Part shown: piece by piece, positions 27,813 to 37,769 of the stretch
Position numbering within the stretch: the first letter of the stretch is position 1
Layout: each line of letters starts with the position of its first letter
Source of the DNA: an uncultured Oscillospiraceae bacterium
GTDB lineage: Bacteria; Bacillota; Clostridia; Oscillospirales; Acutalibacteraceae
Direction: 5' to 3'
Length of the DNA stretch: 64,000 nucleotides
NCBI GenBank assembly: GCA_900543395.1
Contig: UQQT01000004.1
Location: forward strand, 20,816 to 84,815
Made by a program: the position numbers and the translations under genes
Notes under the pieces: generated by a model
What the model was told of the DNA's origin: nothing
Database searches by the model: none
The model's input: only the letters and a program-made list of their open reading frames with translations

Positions 27813-28850
27813 ATGGAAGGCTCAAAATATTTATTTCTCGTTATCGCGGCGGTACTCGGTTTTATTATCGCGTTTCTGCTCGGATACGTTATTATCCCGT
27901 GGCTTCATAAGCTGAAGTTCGGACAGACGATACTCGACATAGGTCCGAGCTGGCATAAGAAAAAGCAGGGTACGCCTACAATGGGCGGAATCCTGTTTAT
28001 AATCGGAGTTATATTCTCGCTGGCGGTCGTTATCGGAACGAATCTTATATTAAAGCGCGATATCGTAGCCGACGGACACATGGCGGACGCGGATAACGTA
28101 AAGGTCAAGTTCTACGCGGGAATACTTATGTCTTTGGGCTTTGCCGCCATAGGCTTCGCCGACGATTATATAAAAGTCGCGAAGAAGCGTAACCTCGGTC
28201 TTACCATAGTGCAGAAGAGCATAATGCAGATAGTCGTTATGGTCGCTTACCTTATAGCTCTTTTCCTGTCGAAGTCGACATATATGTTCATTCCGTTCGT
28301 CGGAAATATCGATATCGGTCTGTGGTTTATTCCGATCGGTCTTGTTGCAATGTACTGTACGGTTAACGCCGTAAACTTTACCGACGGAGTCGACGGACTG
28401 TGCGCGAGTGTAACGGCAACTTTTGCCGTCGCAGGAATCGTAATTGCGATTGTCAGAAATTATTTCGGAGTCAGCATTCTCTGCGCCTCGCTCTTCGGCT
28501 CACTCGCAGGCTATCTTATATGGAACTGGAATCCCGCCAAGGTTATGATGGGCGACACGGGTTCGATGTTTTTGGGCGGTCTCGTAGTCGCGGTTTCGTA
28601 CTGTCTTGACGCTCCGTGGCTTATCCTTCTGTGCGGAATCGTTTATGTATGCGAGTTCCTTTCGGATGTAATTCAGATATCTTATTTCAAAATCACTCAC
28701 GGCAAGCGTATATTCAAAATGGCTCCCATTCATCACCATTTCGAAAAATGCGGATGGGGCGAAAAGAAGATCGTATACGTATTTTCGCTTGTCAATATCA
28801 TAGGAAGCGTTATCGGAATTCTGCTTACATATTTCGGCAGACCCGTATAA
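27813..28850 (+). CDS. mraY: Phospho-N-acetylmuramoyl-pentapeptide transferase MraY
   Basis: A 345-aa membrane enzyme with about ten helices that makes lipid I from UDP-MurNAc-pentapeptide and undecaprenyl phosphate. The signatures GTPTMGG, NFTDGVDGL, MGDTGSMFLGG and APIHHHFE are all present. AAAGGCGG precedes the ATG. murD, which usually follows, is absent. Confidence 0.96.
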   Translation: MEGSKYLFLVIAAVLGFIIAFLLGYVIIPWLHKLKFGQTILDIGPSWHKKKQGTPTMGGILFIIGVIFSLAVVIGTNLILKRDIVADGHMADADNVKVKFYAGILMSLGFAAIGFADDYIKVAKKRNLGLTIVQKSIMQIVVMVAYLIALFLSKSTYMFIPFVGNIDIGLWFIPIGLVAMYCTVNAVNFTDGVDGLCASVTATFAVAGIVIAIVRNYFGVSILCASLFGSLAGYLIWNWNPAKVMMGDTGSMFLGGLVVAVSYCLDAPWLILLCGIVYVCEFLSDVIQISYFKITHGKRIFKMAPIHHHFEKCGWGEKKIVYVFSLVNIIGSVIGILLTYFGRPV

Positions 28851-28889
28851 AAGAGCAGACAATTCACTATTAAGATCGGAGGAATTAAT

Positions 28890-30158
28890 TTGGCGGCTGT
28901 AAAGAAAAAACAGAAATTTTCGCTCGCCGAGCTGTTCGGAAATTTAATTAATTACGGCAGTATGGATATCCTTTTTTTGATATTCGTACTCGCCATACTT
29001 TGCTTCGGTCTTATAATGCAGTTTTCGGCAAGCTATCCTTACGCTTACTATAAGTACGACGACCCGATGTACTTTTTCAAAAGACAGGCGATTTTCGCCG
29101 TACTCGGAATCGCGGCAATGCTCGCCGTGTCGAGAATCAATTTTGAAACATGGCGCAGACTTTATAAAATAATACTCGCCGTTACCGTTGGACTTCTTCT
29201 GATTGCACTGGTTCTCCCGGAGTACAAACCCGGATTCAAACGCTGGATAAATTTAGGCTTCATGACGTTTCAGCCGTCGGAGATAGCCAAATTTACATTG
29301 ATACTCGTAAGCGCGGTCATATTTGACGCGTACCACAGGGATATGTTTTCCAATAAAATGTCGCGCGGACGTTTTGCCCGAATGGTCGACATTAAGTACA
29401 GAAGATTTATAAAGGAATCCTCATTCCCGACAATTGCGGTCGTTTTGCTTACCGGAATGTTCGCGGTCTTAATTTATATGGAAAACCATCTTTCCGGCGC
29501 GGTCATAATCTTCCTTATCGGATGCGTTATGATGTTCTTAGGCGGAGTCAGGGATCGATGGTTTATTATCGGAGTTATCGGCGTTCTCGGCGCTGCCGCA
29601 CTGGTATGTTATCTTGTAATGTCAACAAGAGACAGCGGTTCCGGCGGAATTCTTCAGAAGTACATGGGCAACCGTATTATAGGATGGCTCGATAAGGATT
29701 TTGAGCCTACCGGTGCGCGTTGGCAGACGAACCAGTCGCTGTACGCGATAGGCTCGGGAGGATTTTTCGGCACCGGACTCGGAGGTTCGACGCAGAAATA
29801 CATGTACGTTTCAGAGCCTCAGAACGACTTTATCTTTGCAATAGTCTGTGAAGAAACGGGATTTTTCGGAGCTATGATACTTCTTCTTCTTTTCACTCTT
29901 CTCGTATGGAGAGGAATAGTGATCGGAACCACGGCTAAAAACCGTTTCGGCGGACTGCTCGCAATGGGTATTGTTTTGCAGGTAGGAATTCAGGTTATAT
30001 TGAACATTGCCGTTGCGACCGACTCGATTCCGAACACGGGAATCAGTCTGCCGTTCTTCAGCTACGGCGGAACATCACTCGTAATATTTATGGTACAGAT
30101 GGGCATGGTTCTGTCCGTATCGAGATCATCAAGAAATAAAAAATCGCTTAAAGAATAA
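28890..30158 (+). CDS. ftsW: FtsW/SpoVE SEDS-family peptidoglycan glycosyltransferase
   Basis: A 422-aa polytopic SEDS protein that polymerises lipid II together with the class B PBP. The core has MQFSASYPYAYY near the first helix, FQPSEIAKF and the C-terminal FFSYGGTSLVIFM motif. A basic cytosolic N-terminus of about 25 aa precedes the first helix. Start TTG 28890 with GGAGGAATT upstream. FtsW and SpoVE cannot be told apart by sequence alone; the PASTA-bearing PBP suggests the SpoVE side. Confidence 0.93.
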   Translation: MAAVKKKQKFSLAELFGNLINYGSMDILFLIFVLAILCFGLIMQFSASYPYAYYKYDDPMYFFKRQAIFAVLGIAAMLAVSRINFETWRRLYKIILAVTVGLLLIALVLPEYKPGFKRWINLGFMTFQPSEIAKFTLILVSAVIFDAYHRDMFSNKMSRGRFARMVDIKYRRFIKESSFPTIAVVLLTGMFAVLIYMENHLSGAVIIFLIGCVMMFLGGVRDRWFIIGVIGVLGAAALVCYLVMSTRDSGSGGILQKYMGNRIIGWLDKDFEPTGARWQTNQSLYAIGSGGFFGTGLGGSTQKYMYVSEPQNDFIFAIVCEETGFFGAMILLLLFTLLVWRGIVIGTTAKNRFGGLLAMGIVLQVGIQVILNIAVATDSIPNTGISLPFFSYGGTSLVIFMVQMGMVLSVSRSSRNKKSLKE

Positions 30159-30170
30159 GGACGGATTATA

Positions 30171-31292
30171 ATGAAAATAATGTTTGCCGCAGGCGGAACG
30201 GGCGGTCATATAAATCCCGCTCTCGCAGCCGCAGGAGAGATAAGACGTCGTTATCCCGACGCTCAGATACTCTTTATCGGAACTAAAGAGAAAATGGAAT
30301 CAAGGCTCGTTCCTGCTGCGGGATTCGATTTTAAAACTATAGAAATAAGCGGATTTCAGAGAAAATTAAGCTTGGAGAATATAAAAAGAAACATAGGCAC
30401 CGTCGTTAAGCTTATGAAATCGACCTCGAGCTGTAAAAAGCTTATAGAGGATTTTAATCCTGACGTCGTTGTCGGCTTCGGCGGATATGTAAGCGGTCCC
30501 GTCGTAAGAACGGCGGCGAAAATGGGCATAAAGACGGCTATTCACGAGCAGAACGCGTTTCCGGGCGTTACGAATAAAGCTCTTGCAAAAACCGCGGACG
30601 CTGTTATGCTGACAGTGCCCAAAGCCGCCGAGTATCTTGAATGTAAAGTCGAACCCGTCGTTACCGGACTTCCCGTAAGGGGCGAAATTCTTTCGGCGGA
30701 CAGGGATTTTTCGAGAGTAAAGCTCGGTCTTGACGACAAACCCATGATTCTTTCGTTCGGCGGAAGCCTCGGCGCGAAAACCGTCAACAACGCTATGTGT
30801 TCGCTTATAGCCGAGCTTCACGATAAGAATAAGTGCAGTTTTATACATGCCTACGGTCAGTACGGAACTTGGGTTCCCGAAACGCTTAAGGAAAAGGGCG
30901 TTGATATTGACAATGAAAAGAACATAAGAGTCAGCGAGTATATCAACGACATGGACGTTTGTCTTGCCGCCGCCGATATCGTAATCGGCAGAAGCGGAGC
31001 AAGCTCTCTTTCGGAAATAGAAGCTGTCGGCAGGGCTTCGGTGCTTATACCGTCCCCGAACGTTGCAGAGAATCACCAGTATCATAACGCCATGGCTCTC
31101 GTAAACAACAATGCGGCGAGAATTATTGAGGAAAAAGACCTCACGGACGAAAAGCTTCTCGAAGTCGTTACCGAGCTTCTTGATAATAAGGAATTAAGAG
31201 ACGAAATCGCGTCGAATGCAAAGAAGATGTCAAAGCCCGACGCGCAGAATCGGATCGCGGATATAATCGTTAAACTGGCAAACGAAAAATAA
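30171..31292 (+). CDS. murG: Lipid II synthase MurG
   Basis: A 373-aa GT28 glycosyltransferase adding GlcNAc to lipid I on the inner membrane face. The N-terminal GGTGGHINPA loop, AIHEQNAFPG, and the UDP-GlcNAc-binding GRSGASSLSEIEA and PNVAENHQYHNA motifs are present. It begins 12 nt after ftsW. Confidence 0.96.
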   Translation: MKIMFAAGGTGGHINPALAAAGEIRRRYPDAQILFIGTKEKMESRLVPAAGFDFKTIEISGFQRKLSLENIKRNIGTVVKLMKSTSSCKKLIEDFNPDVVVGFGGYVSGPVVRTAAKMGIKTAIHEQNAFPGVTNKALAKTADAVMLTVPKAAEYLECKVEPVVTGLPVRGEILSADRDFSRVKLGLDDKPMILSFGGSLGAKTVNNAMCSLIAELHDKNKCSFIHAYGQYGTWVPETLKEKGVDIDNEKNIRVSEYINDMDVCLAAADIVIGRSGASSLSEIEAVGRASVLIPSPNVAENHQYHNAMALVNNNAARIIEEKDLTDEKLLEVVTELLDNKELRDEIASNAKKMSKPDAQNRIADIIVKLANEK

Positions 31293-31371
31293 TATTATAC
31301 GCACATAAAACGTAACCTATAACACGGACAAATCCCCCGGCATAGTATGCAGTATGAAAGGTGGGATTAAG

Positions 31372-32652
31372 GTGTCCTGTTACGTAATAAACGGCGGCGA
31401 ACGGCTTTCGGGTGAGCTTTGCGTTCAGGGCGCGAAGAACAGCGCGCTCCCGATACTTGCCGCCACGGTGCTTGTAAACGGAGAGTCGGTTATTCACAAC
31501 TGTCCCGATATAACGGACGTCGACGCGACGGTTCGTATATTGAGACACCTCGGATGTAAGGTAAAACGCGAGGGTACGACTCTGATCGTTGATTCTTCGA
31601 ACGTCGATAAATACGATATTCCCGACTCGTTAATGCGTCAGATGCGCTCGTCCGTAATATTTTTGGGCGCGATTATCGGACGTATGGGAGTCGCGGAGCT
31701 TTCGTCTCCCGGCGGATGCGAGATAGGCTTGAGACCTATCGACCTGCATCTGTCCTCGATACAGAAATTCGGGGTGCAGATAACGGAAGAATTTGCAAAT
31801 ATCGGTTTTAAGGTTCTTGATAAACTGACGGGCTGTAACATCACGCTGTCGTTTCCGAGCGTGGGTGCGACGGAAAATATAATTCTTACTGCGGCGACGG
31901 CGAAGGGCAGAACCGTTATAAACAACGCCGCGAGAGAACCCGAGATAAGCGATCTTGCCGATTTTCTCAATTCGTGCGGAGCGAAAATTTCGGGTGCAGG
32001 CGACGGAACGGTCGTTATCGACGGCGTCGAAAAACTGACTCGGTGCGAGCATACGGTAATTCCCGACAGAATAGCGGCGGGAACATATATGGCGGCAGCG
32101 GTCGTCACGCGCGGAAAGGTTACGCTCGACAGGATAATTCCCGCGCATCTCACGCCTATAATACCGTTGTTTGAGGAAGCGGGCTGTAAGATAGATTCGG
32201 GTGTAAATTCTCTTACGATTACCGCTCCCGAAAGATTAAAGAGCATAAGAACGGTCAGAACGATGCCGTATCCCGGATTCCCGACGGATATGCAGGCTCC
32301 GATAATGGCGGTCATGACCGTTTGCAGGGGAACGGGTGTTATGATCGAGACCGTTTTCGAATCAAGATATAAACACGTCAGCGAACTTATGCGTTTCGGC
32401 GCGAAGATAAGAGTCGACGGCAGAATGGCTGTTGTCGAGGGCGTTGACAGGCTGACCGGAGCGAGCGTTATAACTCCGGATTTAAGAGGCGGTTCGGCTT
32501 TTGTTATCGCAGGGCTTGCCGCCGACGGAAAGACAACAATACACAATATAAAACTTATAAACAGAGGCTACGAAAACATACACACGGTTCTTTCCGAACT
32601 GGGTGCGGACATAAAAAAGGATGAGGACAATGAATCGGAGAGCGTTAAATGA
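31372..32652 (+). CDS. murA: UDP-N-acetylglucosamine 1-carboxyvinyltransferase MurA
   Basis: A 426-aa enolpyruvyl transferase, the first committed step of peptidoglycan synthesis and the fosfomycin target. The catalytic cysteine lies in SSPGGCEIGLRPIDLH, so fosfomycin binding should be retained. The substrate-binding lysine is in the N-terminal QGAKNSALP. I choose GTG 31372, about 7 nt after AAAGGTGG; ATG 31354 lies upstream of that site. The 3' end overlaps ftsQ. Confidence 0.95.
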   Translation: MSCYVINGGERLSGELCVQGAKNSALPILAATVLVNGESVIHNCPDITDVDATVRILRHLGCKVKREGTTLIVDSSNVDKYDIPDSLMRQMRSSVIFLGAIIGRMGVAELSSPGGCEIGLRPIDLHLSSIQKFGVQITEEFANIGFKVLDKLTGCNITLSFPSVGATENIILTAATAKGRTVINNAAREPEISDLADFLNSCGAKISGAGDGTVVIDGVEKLTRCEHTVIPDRIAAGTYMAAAVVTRGKVTLDRIIPAHLTPIIPLFEEAGCKIDSGVNSLTITAPERLKSIRTVRTMPYPGFPTDMQAPIMAVMTVCRGTGVMIETVFESRYKHVSELMRFGAKIRVDGRMAVVEGVDRLTGASVITPDLRGGSAFVIAGLAADGKTTIHNIKLINRGYENIHTVLSELGADIKKDEDNESESVK

Positions 32653-33553
32653 GGATAACAGACAACGCCCGTCTTCAAACGCACAGCTGTCGCGTTCGGA
32701 GCAGGTGAAGCTTAGCTCTCAGAGACGTAAAAAAGCCGTAATGCGAAGAAATTTCATTATTTTCTTTGTATTTCTCGTTATAGCTCTGATTGCGGGAATA
32801 ATAATATCCGCGGCATTTTTTAAGGTGAATAATATTACGGTCAAAAACGCCGATAAAAATATAAATATAAGTTCCTATTATACAAAGGACGACATTATAA
32901 AAGCGTCCGGCTTTACGGTTGGTAAAAATCTGGTAATCGCTGACGTTTCGGGCGCGAAAAAATCTATCGAAACGTCGCTTCCGTATATCGGCACTGCTTC
33001 GATAAAAAGAAAACTGCCCGACACGCTCGAAATCACGGTAAAGGATACGGACGCAAAATATGCGGTTTCCTCGTCGGGGGGATACGTTCTTCTCAATGAA
33101 AACGCGAAAGTTCTCGACGACGGGGCGAACGCCGTTCCCGAAACGGCGGCTGTCGTACTCGGGGTCGATATAAAAAATGCTCAAAAGGGAGAAATGTGCG
33201 TTTTTGCGAATACGGATAAATCAGATAAGCTTATGAAGCTCGGAAAGTTATTTGCGCATTATTCGATAAATGACGTTACGAAGATAAATCTCGAATCCGA
33301 TACGGATATTAAATTCGTCGTTTCGAACAGGATAACGTGTATACTCGGCACCATGACGGGCGCGGACGGCAAAATGAGACTTGCCTCGAAAACGATAGAG
33401 ACGGAGAATCAAAAAAGCTTCGTTTCCGATCTGATAATAGATTTAAGCTCACAGTCAAAGGCGTTTGTCCGTCCCGACCACGATAAAGCGGAGCTTATTC
33501 CGACGACCGAACCGGTCAGCGAGCCGAATACGGCAGTTTCGGACGAAAATTAA
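32630..33553 (+). CDS. ftsQ: FtsQ/DivIB cell division protein
   Basis: A 307-aa bitopic protein. A basic cytosolic tail is followed by one helix (NFIIFFVFLVIALIAGIIIS), a POTRA domain (FKVNNITVKNA ...) and a beta domain with IKRKLPDTLEITVKDT. It scaffolds the divisome. The start overlaps murA by 23 bp. ATG 32621 is in frame too; I prefer 32630 because AAAGG lies 9 nt upstream. It ends in a Ser/Thr/Pro-rich extracellular tail. Confidence 0.87.
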   Translation: MNRRALNEDNRQRPSSNAQLSRSEQVKLSSQRRKKAVMRRNFIIFFVFLVIALIAGIIISAAFFKVNNITVKNADKNINISSYYTKDDIIKASGFTVGKNLVIADVSGAKKSIETSLPYIGTASIKRKLPDTLEITVKDTDAKYAVSSSGGYVLLNENAKVLDDGANAVPETAAVVLGVDIKNAQKGEMCVFANTDKSDKLMKLGKLFAHYSINDVTKINLESDTDIKFVVSNRITCILGTMTGADGKMRLASKTIETENQKSFVSDLIIDLSSQSKAFVRPDHDKAELIPTTEPVSEPNTAVSDEN

Positions 33554-33596
33554 TAAAATCATAATTCTCGCGAGGTTGAATTTATTAAAATAAATG

Positions 33597-33625
33597 TTGA
33601 AATTTATAAATAATCATGATATTAT
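33597..33625 (+). promoter_or_regulatory. sigma-A promoter for ftsZ
   Basis: TTGAAA (33597-33602) and TATTAT (33620-33625) are separated by 17 bp, in the 157-bp gap before ftsZ. Confidence 0.6.
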
Positions 33626-33710
33626 ATTAAATGTATAATTATTTAATTATTTTGGGTTATGTTGATTAAAATAATGTGAGTGTGGAGTTACACGTATTGG
33701 AGGAAGTTAA

Positions 33711-34859
33711 ATGTCTTTTGAAATTTCAAACGAGTATGAGGACGTTACTAAGATTAAGGTAATAGGCGTAGGCGGAGGCGGCGGAAACGCTATCAACCGC
33801 ATGGTCGATTCCGGCGTTCAGGGCGTTGAATTTATCGCCGTTAACACCGATAAGCACGTTCTCATGTTTTCCAAAGCAGATACAAAAATTCAGATAGGCG
33901 AAAAGGTTACCGCAGGCAAGGGCGCGGGCGCAAGACCCGAGGTCGGACAGAAAGCCGCAGAGGAGAGCATGGATATTATCAACGATTCTCTCAACGGAAC
34001 CGATATGGTATTCATCACCGCAGGCATGGGCGGCGGAACCGGAACCGGCGCAGCTCCCGTTATCGCGCAGATGGCTAAGGATAAGGGTATTCTTACCGTC
34101 GGTATCGTTACGAAGCCCTTTAACTTCGAGGGCAGACGCAGAATGGCGCAGGCAGAGGACGGTATCGCAGAGCTTGCAAAGCATGTTGATTCGCTTATTA
34201 TTATCCCTAACGAGAGATTAAAGCTCGTCTCGGACGAGAAAATTACGCTTGTCAACGCGTTCAACGTAGCCGACGACGTTCTTCGTCAGGGCGTACGCAG
34301 TATTGCCGAGCTTATCACGGTTCCCGGACTTATCAATCTTGACTTTGCAGATGTTACCGCTATCATGAAGGACGCGGGTCACGCGCACATGGGCGTGGGC
34401 AGAGGCAGCGGAAAGGACAAGGCGGAGACCGCCGCAAACGCAGCTATTTCCAGTCCCCTGCTCGAAACCACAATCAAGGGTTCAAAGGGTATTATCATCA
34501 ATATCACAGCCTCCAACGATATCGCTCTCGAAGCGGTCGATACGTGCTGTTCTATTATTTCGGACGCTGCGGATCCGGACGCAAACATCATCTTCGGCGT
34601 TGCGTTTGACGAGAGTCTTGATGACGAAATGGTTGTTACCGTTGTAGCTACCGGCTTCGGCGACGTTAAGAACGAGATCGGCGGGAAAGAGGATTCCGCT
34701 CCCGTATTCGAGCTTCCCGACGAGGACTCGGCTCCCGCAGAGAAAGCGGAAAACGCTAAAGAACCCGAGAAAAAGCCCGAACCCGAGGTTAAAGAGTCCT
34801 ACGGTACGGACGACGACGACCTTATCGATATTTTCGATATGTTCAAGGGCAGAAAGTAA
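33711..34859 (+). CDS. ftsZ: Cell division protein FtsZ
   Basis: A 382-aa tubulin-like GTPase that forms the Z-ring. The GTP-binding tubulin signature [12 protein letters not shown], the N-terminal [17 protein letters not shown] and the T7-loop [11 protein letters not shown] are present. A charged linker (about residues 325-365) leads to the C-terminal peptide [13 protein letters not shown], which binds partners such as FtsA or SepF. ftsA is not adjacent. GGAGG precedes the ATG. Confidence 0.97.
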   Translation: MSFEISNEYEDVTKIKVIGVGGGGGNAINRMVDSGVQGVEFIAVNTDKHVLMFSKADTKIQIGEKVTAGKGAGARPEVGQKAAEESMDIINDSLNGTDMVFITAGMGGGTGTGAAPVIAQMAKDKGILTVGIVTKPFNFEGRRRMAQAEDGIAELAKHVDSLIIIPNERLKLVSDEKITLVNAFNVADDVLRQGVRSIAELITVPGLINLDFADVTAIMKDAGHAHMGVGRGSGKDKAETAANAAISSPLLETTIKGSKGIIINITASNDIALEAVDTCCSIISDAADPDANIIFGVAFDESLDDEMVVTVVATGFGDVKNEIGGKEDSAPVFELPDEDSAPAEKAENAKEPEKKPEPEVKESYGTDDDDLIDIFDMFKGRK

Positions 34860-34878
34860 TTATTAATTCATTAAAAAT

Positions 34879-34916
34879 GCGGTACACATGCAAAGGACTG
34901 CACGTACCGCTTTTTT
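34879..34916 (+). terminator. Terminator after ftsZ
   Basis: GCGGTAC / GTACCGC is followed by TTTTTT. Confidence 0.78.
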
Positions 34917-34930
34917 GCTTGTAATACGAT

Positions 34931-35158
34931 ATGAATTTTGAAAAAATCAGAGATATTATATGCGATCTTTTCGGCTGCGATCCCGATTGTATAAATGAGG
35001 AAACGACATTCGATGAGCTCGGCGCGGGCGATATGGATATGATAGATATTGCAATGAGCATTGAGGATGAATTTTCAATGGAATGTCCGGATGAGGCTCT
35101 CGAAAAGTTTATAACTGTCGGCGACGCCGTTCGATTTACGGAGGGCGCGGATGATTAA
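34931..35158 (+). CDS. Acyl-carrier-protein-like protein lacking the phosphopantetheine serine
   Basis: A 75-aa acidic four-helix ACP-like protein. The helix-2 region reads FDELGAGDMDMIDIAMSIEDEF, cited here as LGAGDMDMID. In true ACPs it is LGADSLDxVE, so the serine that carries 4'-phosphopantetheine is replaced by Asp. A carrier role is therefore doubtful; it may bind a partner or regulate. No clear Shine-Dalgarno precedes the ATG, which is just after the ftsZ terminator. The stop overlaps the HAD start by 8 nt, indicating coupling. Confidence 0.75.
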   Translation: MNFEKIRDIICDLFGCDPDCINEETTFDELGAGDMDMIDIAMSIEDEFSMECPDEALEKFITVGDAVRFTEGADD

Positions 35159-35789
35159 GAATATCGTTTTCGATATGGGTAACGTGCTTATCTGCTTCGA
35201 TCCGGAAAAAACGCTGAGAAAATATACGGACGACGAGAACGATATTAAATTGATTCTCGATAAGTTCTATAAAAGCGAGCTTTACCGCGACATCGACAGG
35301 GGACTTAAAACTCATTCGGAGGTTATAGATTTAATATCGCCGTATCTTACGGACAGCGCGGTCTGTCTTCTTAAAAAATTATATGCAGAAGAATGCTTCG
35401 GACGGACGAATATGCCCGCCGCGGACGGTATGTACGAGCTTATTTCCGAATTGAATTCGAACGGTTACGGCACGTATCTTTTAAGCAACGCGGGTTATGA
35501 TTTTTACGATTATTCAAAAGATATCCCTGCGATATCGATTTTAAAGGGCGGGGTCGTTTCGTGCGATCTTCATTTGCTCAAACCCGAGAGGGAAATATAT
35601 ATCTCATTGCTTGATAAATATTCGCTCAAGGCGGACGAGTGTCTGTTCATAGACGATCTCGAAGAGAACGTCGAGGGGGCGCGCGAGTGCGGAATGGACG
35701 CGATTTGCTATTCGTCGTTTAAGGACGGCGTTGATTCGCTGAGACGTTCGCTTATTTTAAAAGGTGTAAATATAAAGGAGTGTACATAA
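35151..35789 (+). CDS. HAD family IA phosphatase (YihX-like)
   Basis: A 212-aa HAD hydrolase. Motif I is DMGNVLICFDP, motif II LLSNA, motif III lysine in HLLKPEREIY, and motif IV FIDDLEENVEGA. The asparagine after motif I (DxGNVL) is typical of YihX-type sugar-1-phosphatases. GGAGG precedes the ATG. It overlaps the ACP-like gene and abuts proS (no gap). Confidence 0.87.
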   Translation: MIKNIVFDMGNVLICFDPEKTLRKYTDDENDIKLILDKFYKSELYRDIDRGLKTHSEVIDLISPYLTDSAVCLLKKLYAEECFGRTNMPAADGMYELISELNSNGYGTYLLSNAGYDFYDYSKDIPAISILKGGVVSCDLHLLKPEREIYISLLDKYSLKADECLFIDDLEENVEGARECGMDAICYSSFKDGVDSLRRSLILKGVNIKECT

Positions 35790-37229
35790 ATGGCAGACAA
35801 TAAAAAGATGGTCGAGGCTATAACCTCAATGGAGGACGACTTCGCGAAATGGTATACCGACGTCGTAAAAAAAGCCGACCTTATCGACTACGGAAGCGTA
35901 AAGGGCTGTATGATTATACGTCCCTACGGCTACGCTATATGGGAGCTTATCCAGAAGCAGATGGATGAAAGATTCAAGGAGACGGGACACGAGAACGTGT
36001 ACATGCCTCTGTTCATCCCCGAGAGTCTTTTGCAGAAGGAAAAGGATCACGTAGAGGGCTTTGCTCCCGAATGCGCGTGGGTTACCGTCGGAGGAACCGA
36101 GAAGCTTCCCGAAAAGCTCTGCGTCAGACCTACGTCCGAAACTCTTTTCTGCGAGCATTACGCTAACATAATTCATTCATACAGAGATCTTCCTAAACTT
36201 TATAACCAGTGGTGCAACGTTGTCCGCTGGGAAAAAACAACGAGACCGTTCCTGCGTTCAAGAGAATTCTTATGGCAGGAGGGGCACACCGTTCACGCAA
36301 CCGCCGAGGAGGCGATTGAAGAGACGGAGAGAATGCTGAACGTCTATGCGGATTTCTGCAGGGACGTACTCAATATGCCTGTTATAAAGGGCAGAAAAAC
36401 CGAGAGCGATAAATTCGCGGGCGCAGTCGCAACGTACGCTATCGAGGCTCTCATGCATGACGGTAAAGCATTACAGGCGGGTACTTCGCATTACTTCGGC
36501 GACGGCTTCGCAAGAGCGTTCAACATGACGTTTACGGATAAGGATAATAAGTTACAGTATGTTCATCAGACCTCATGGGGTACCACGACGAGACTTATCG
36601 GCGCGCTCATCATGTCGCACGGCGACAACAACGGACTCGTTCTTCCTCCCAAAGTCGCACCCACGCAGGTTATCATAATTCCGATAGCTTCTCATAAGCC
36701 CGGAGTCCTTGACAAGGCGGAGGAGTTAAGAGTAAGACTTGCAAAGTCGTTCAGAGTAAAGTCCGACGTTTCTGATAACTCCGCAGGCTGGAAGTTTGCA
36801 GAGTATGAGATGAAGGGCGTCCCCGTAAGACTTGAAATAGGACCTAAGGATATTGAAAAGAATCAGTGCGTTCTCGTCCGCAGAGATACGAGAGAGAAGA
36901 TATTTGTTTCTCTTGATAATCTTGAAACCGAGATTTCCTCTCTTCTTGACGATATCGGAACGTCTCTTTACAACAGAGCCAAGGAGAATATGGACAGAAG
37001 GACGTACGCGTGTACTACGCTTGACGAGATTAAGCAGGCGAGAGCCGAGCACGGCGACGGATTTATCAAGGCTATGTGGTGCGGAGACGAAGCGTGCGAG
37101 GATGCCGTTAAGGAACAGACCGGCGTAGGCTCGAGATGTATTCCGTTCGAGCAGGAACATCTTTCCGACGTGTGCGTCTGCTGCGGTAAAAAGGCGAAGC
37201 ACATGGTTTACTGGGCTGTGGCATATTAA
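35790..37229 (+). CDS. proS: Prolyl-tRNA synthetase, short eukaryotic/archaeal-like type
   Basis: A 479-aa class II synthetase charging tRNA-Pro. Motif 2 lies at [12 protein letters not shown]; the editing insertion of classical bacterial ProRS is absent. A C-terminal zinc-type domain has CGDEACEDA and CVCCGKKA, and the chain ends in Tyr (WAVAY), as in the ProS type 3 group. The ATG directly follows the HAD stop. Confidence 0.95.
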   Translation: MADNKKMVEAITSMEDDFAKWYTDVVKKADLIDYGSVKGCMIIRPYGYAIWELIQKQMDERFKETGHENVYMPLFIPESLLQKEKDHVEGFAPECAWVTVGGTEKLPEKLCVRPTSETLFCEHYANIIHSYRDLPKLYNQWCNVVRWEKTTRPFLRSREFLWQEGHTVHATAEEAIEETERMLNVYADFCRDVLNMPVIKGRKTESDKFAGAVATYAIEALMHDGKALQAGTSHYFGDGFARAFNMTFTDKDNKLQYVHQTSWGTTTRLIGALIMSHGDNNGLVLPPKVAPTQVIIIPIASHKPGVLDKAEELRVRLAKSFRVKSDVSDNSAGWKFAEYEMKGVPVRLEIGPKDIEKNQCVLVRRDTREKIFVSLDNLETEISSLLDDIGTSLYNRAKENMDRRTYACTTLDEIKQARAEHGDGFIKAMWCGDEACEDAVKEQTGVGSRCIPFEQEHLSDVCVCCGKKAKHMVYWAVAY

Positions 37230-37250
37230 TTTAAAACAGATATATAAACA

Positions 37251-37281
37251 AAACTCCGAGTCGCCGTGATTCGGAGTTTTT
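37251..37281 (+). terminator. Terminator after proS
   Basis: AAACTCCGA / TCGGAGTTT with a short loop is followed by a T run. Confidence 0.78.
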
Positions 37282-37363
37282 ATGTCCGGAGTTGTCTATT
37301 TGTAAATATTATACAGTTATGGGTGTAGTTCAAGTCGATTAAATGTAGTTCGTTCCGAAACTA

Positions 37364-37392
37364 TTGACATCTAATTGTAAAATATGTATCAT
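37364..37392 (+). promoter_or_regulatory. sigma-A promoter of a putative small RNA
   Basis: TTGACA (37364-37369) and TATCAT (37387-37392) are separated by 17 bp. A terminator follows 46 bp later with no credible gene between. Confidence 0.55.
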
Positions 37393-37398
37393 ATCATA

Positions 37399-37469
37399 GT
37401 CAGATGAAACTTCGACAACATTTATTAACGCACAATGAAAAAAGTTCTCCGAACTGCGGAGACTTTTTT
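37399..37469 (+). ncRNA. Candidate ~70-nt small RNA upstream of the miniprotein genes
   Basis: Predicted from the promoter at 37364-37392 and the terminator TCTCCG / CGGAGA with flanking A6 / T6 at 37438-37469. A 37-codon reading from ATG 37404 runs through the terminator and lacks a Shine-Dalgarno. No known RNA family is recognised. Confidence 0.4.
37438..37469 (+). terminator. Terminator of the putative small RNA
   Basis: AAAAAAG-TCTCCG / CGGAGA-CTTTTTT with a one-base bulge and a 5-nt loop. Confidence 0.65.
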
Positions 37470-37740
37470 CATATTTATTTAATACCGAAAGATTTAATTC
37501 CTAAAATTTATTTGTGAAAAAGGTGATAACTATTTAACAAAGCATTTGTTTTAGTATATTATTAATCAAAATCAATATTTATTGTTGCTTAAATGTTTCT
37601 AAATTATTAACACAACTCAAATAACCTGTCGGATAAAACAGATTGAAGGATTGATATATTTTTATTATGGAAATATATTTTAAATCTTTACATAATTGTG
37701 TTATAAACTTCAAACTTTGTTTAACAATCGCTTTACCCCC

Positions 37741-37769
37741 TTGCATACTATTTACCGATGTGCTATTAT
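37741..37769 (+). promoter_or_regulatory. Promoter P1 of miniprotein unit 1
   Basis: TTGCAT (37741-37746) and TATTAT (37764-37769) are separated by 17 bp. A run of five C lies directly upstream of the -35. The leader has a GGAAAC / GTTTCC hairpin (37780-37797). Confidence 0.7.

Noticed and set aside
37411..37417. TTCGACA, the complement of a Spo0A box core
   Set aside because: A lone 7-mer downstream of the promoter; expected by chance at this frequency.
37404..37517. 37-codon plus-strand frame starting at the putative small RNA 5' end
   Set aside because: No ribosome-binding site and it reads through a strong terminator.
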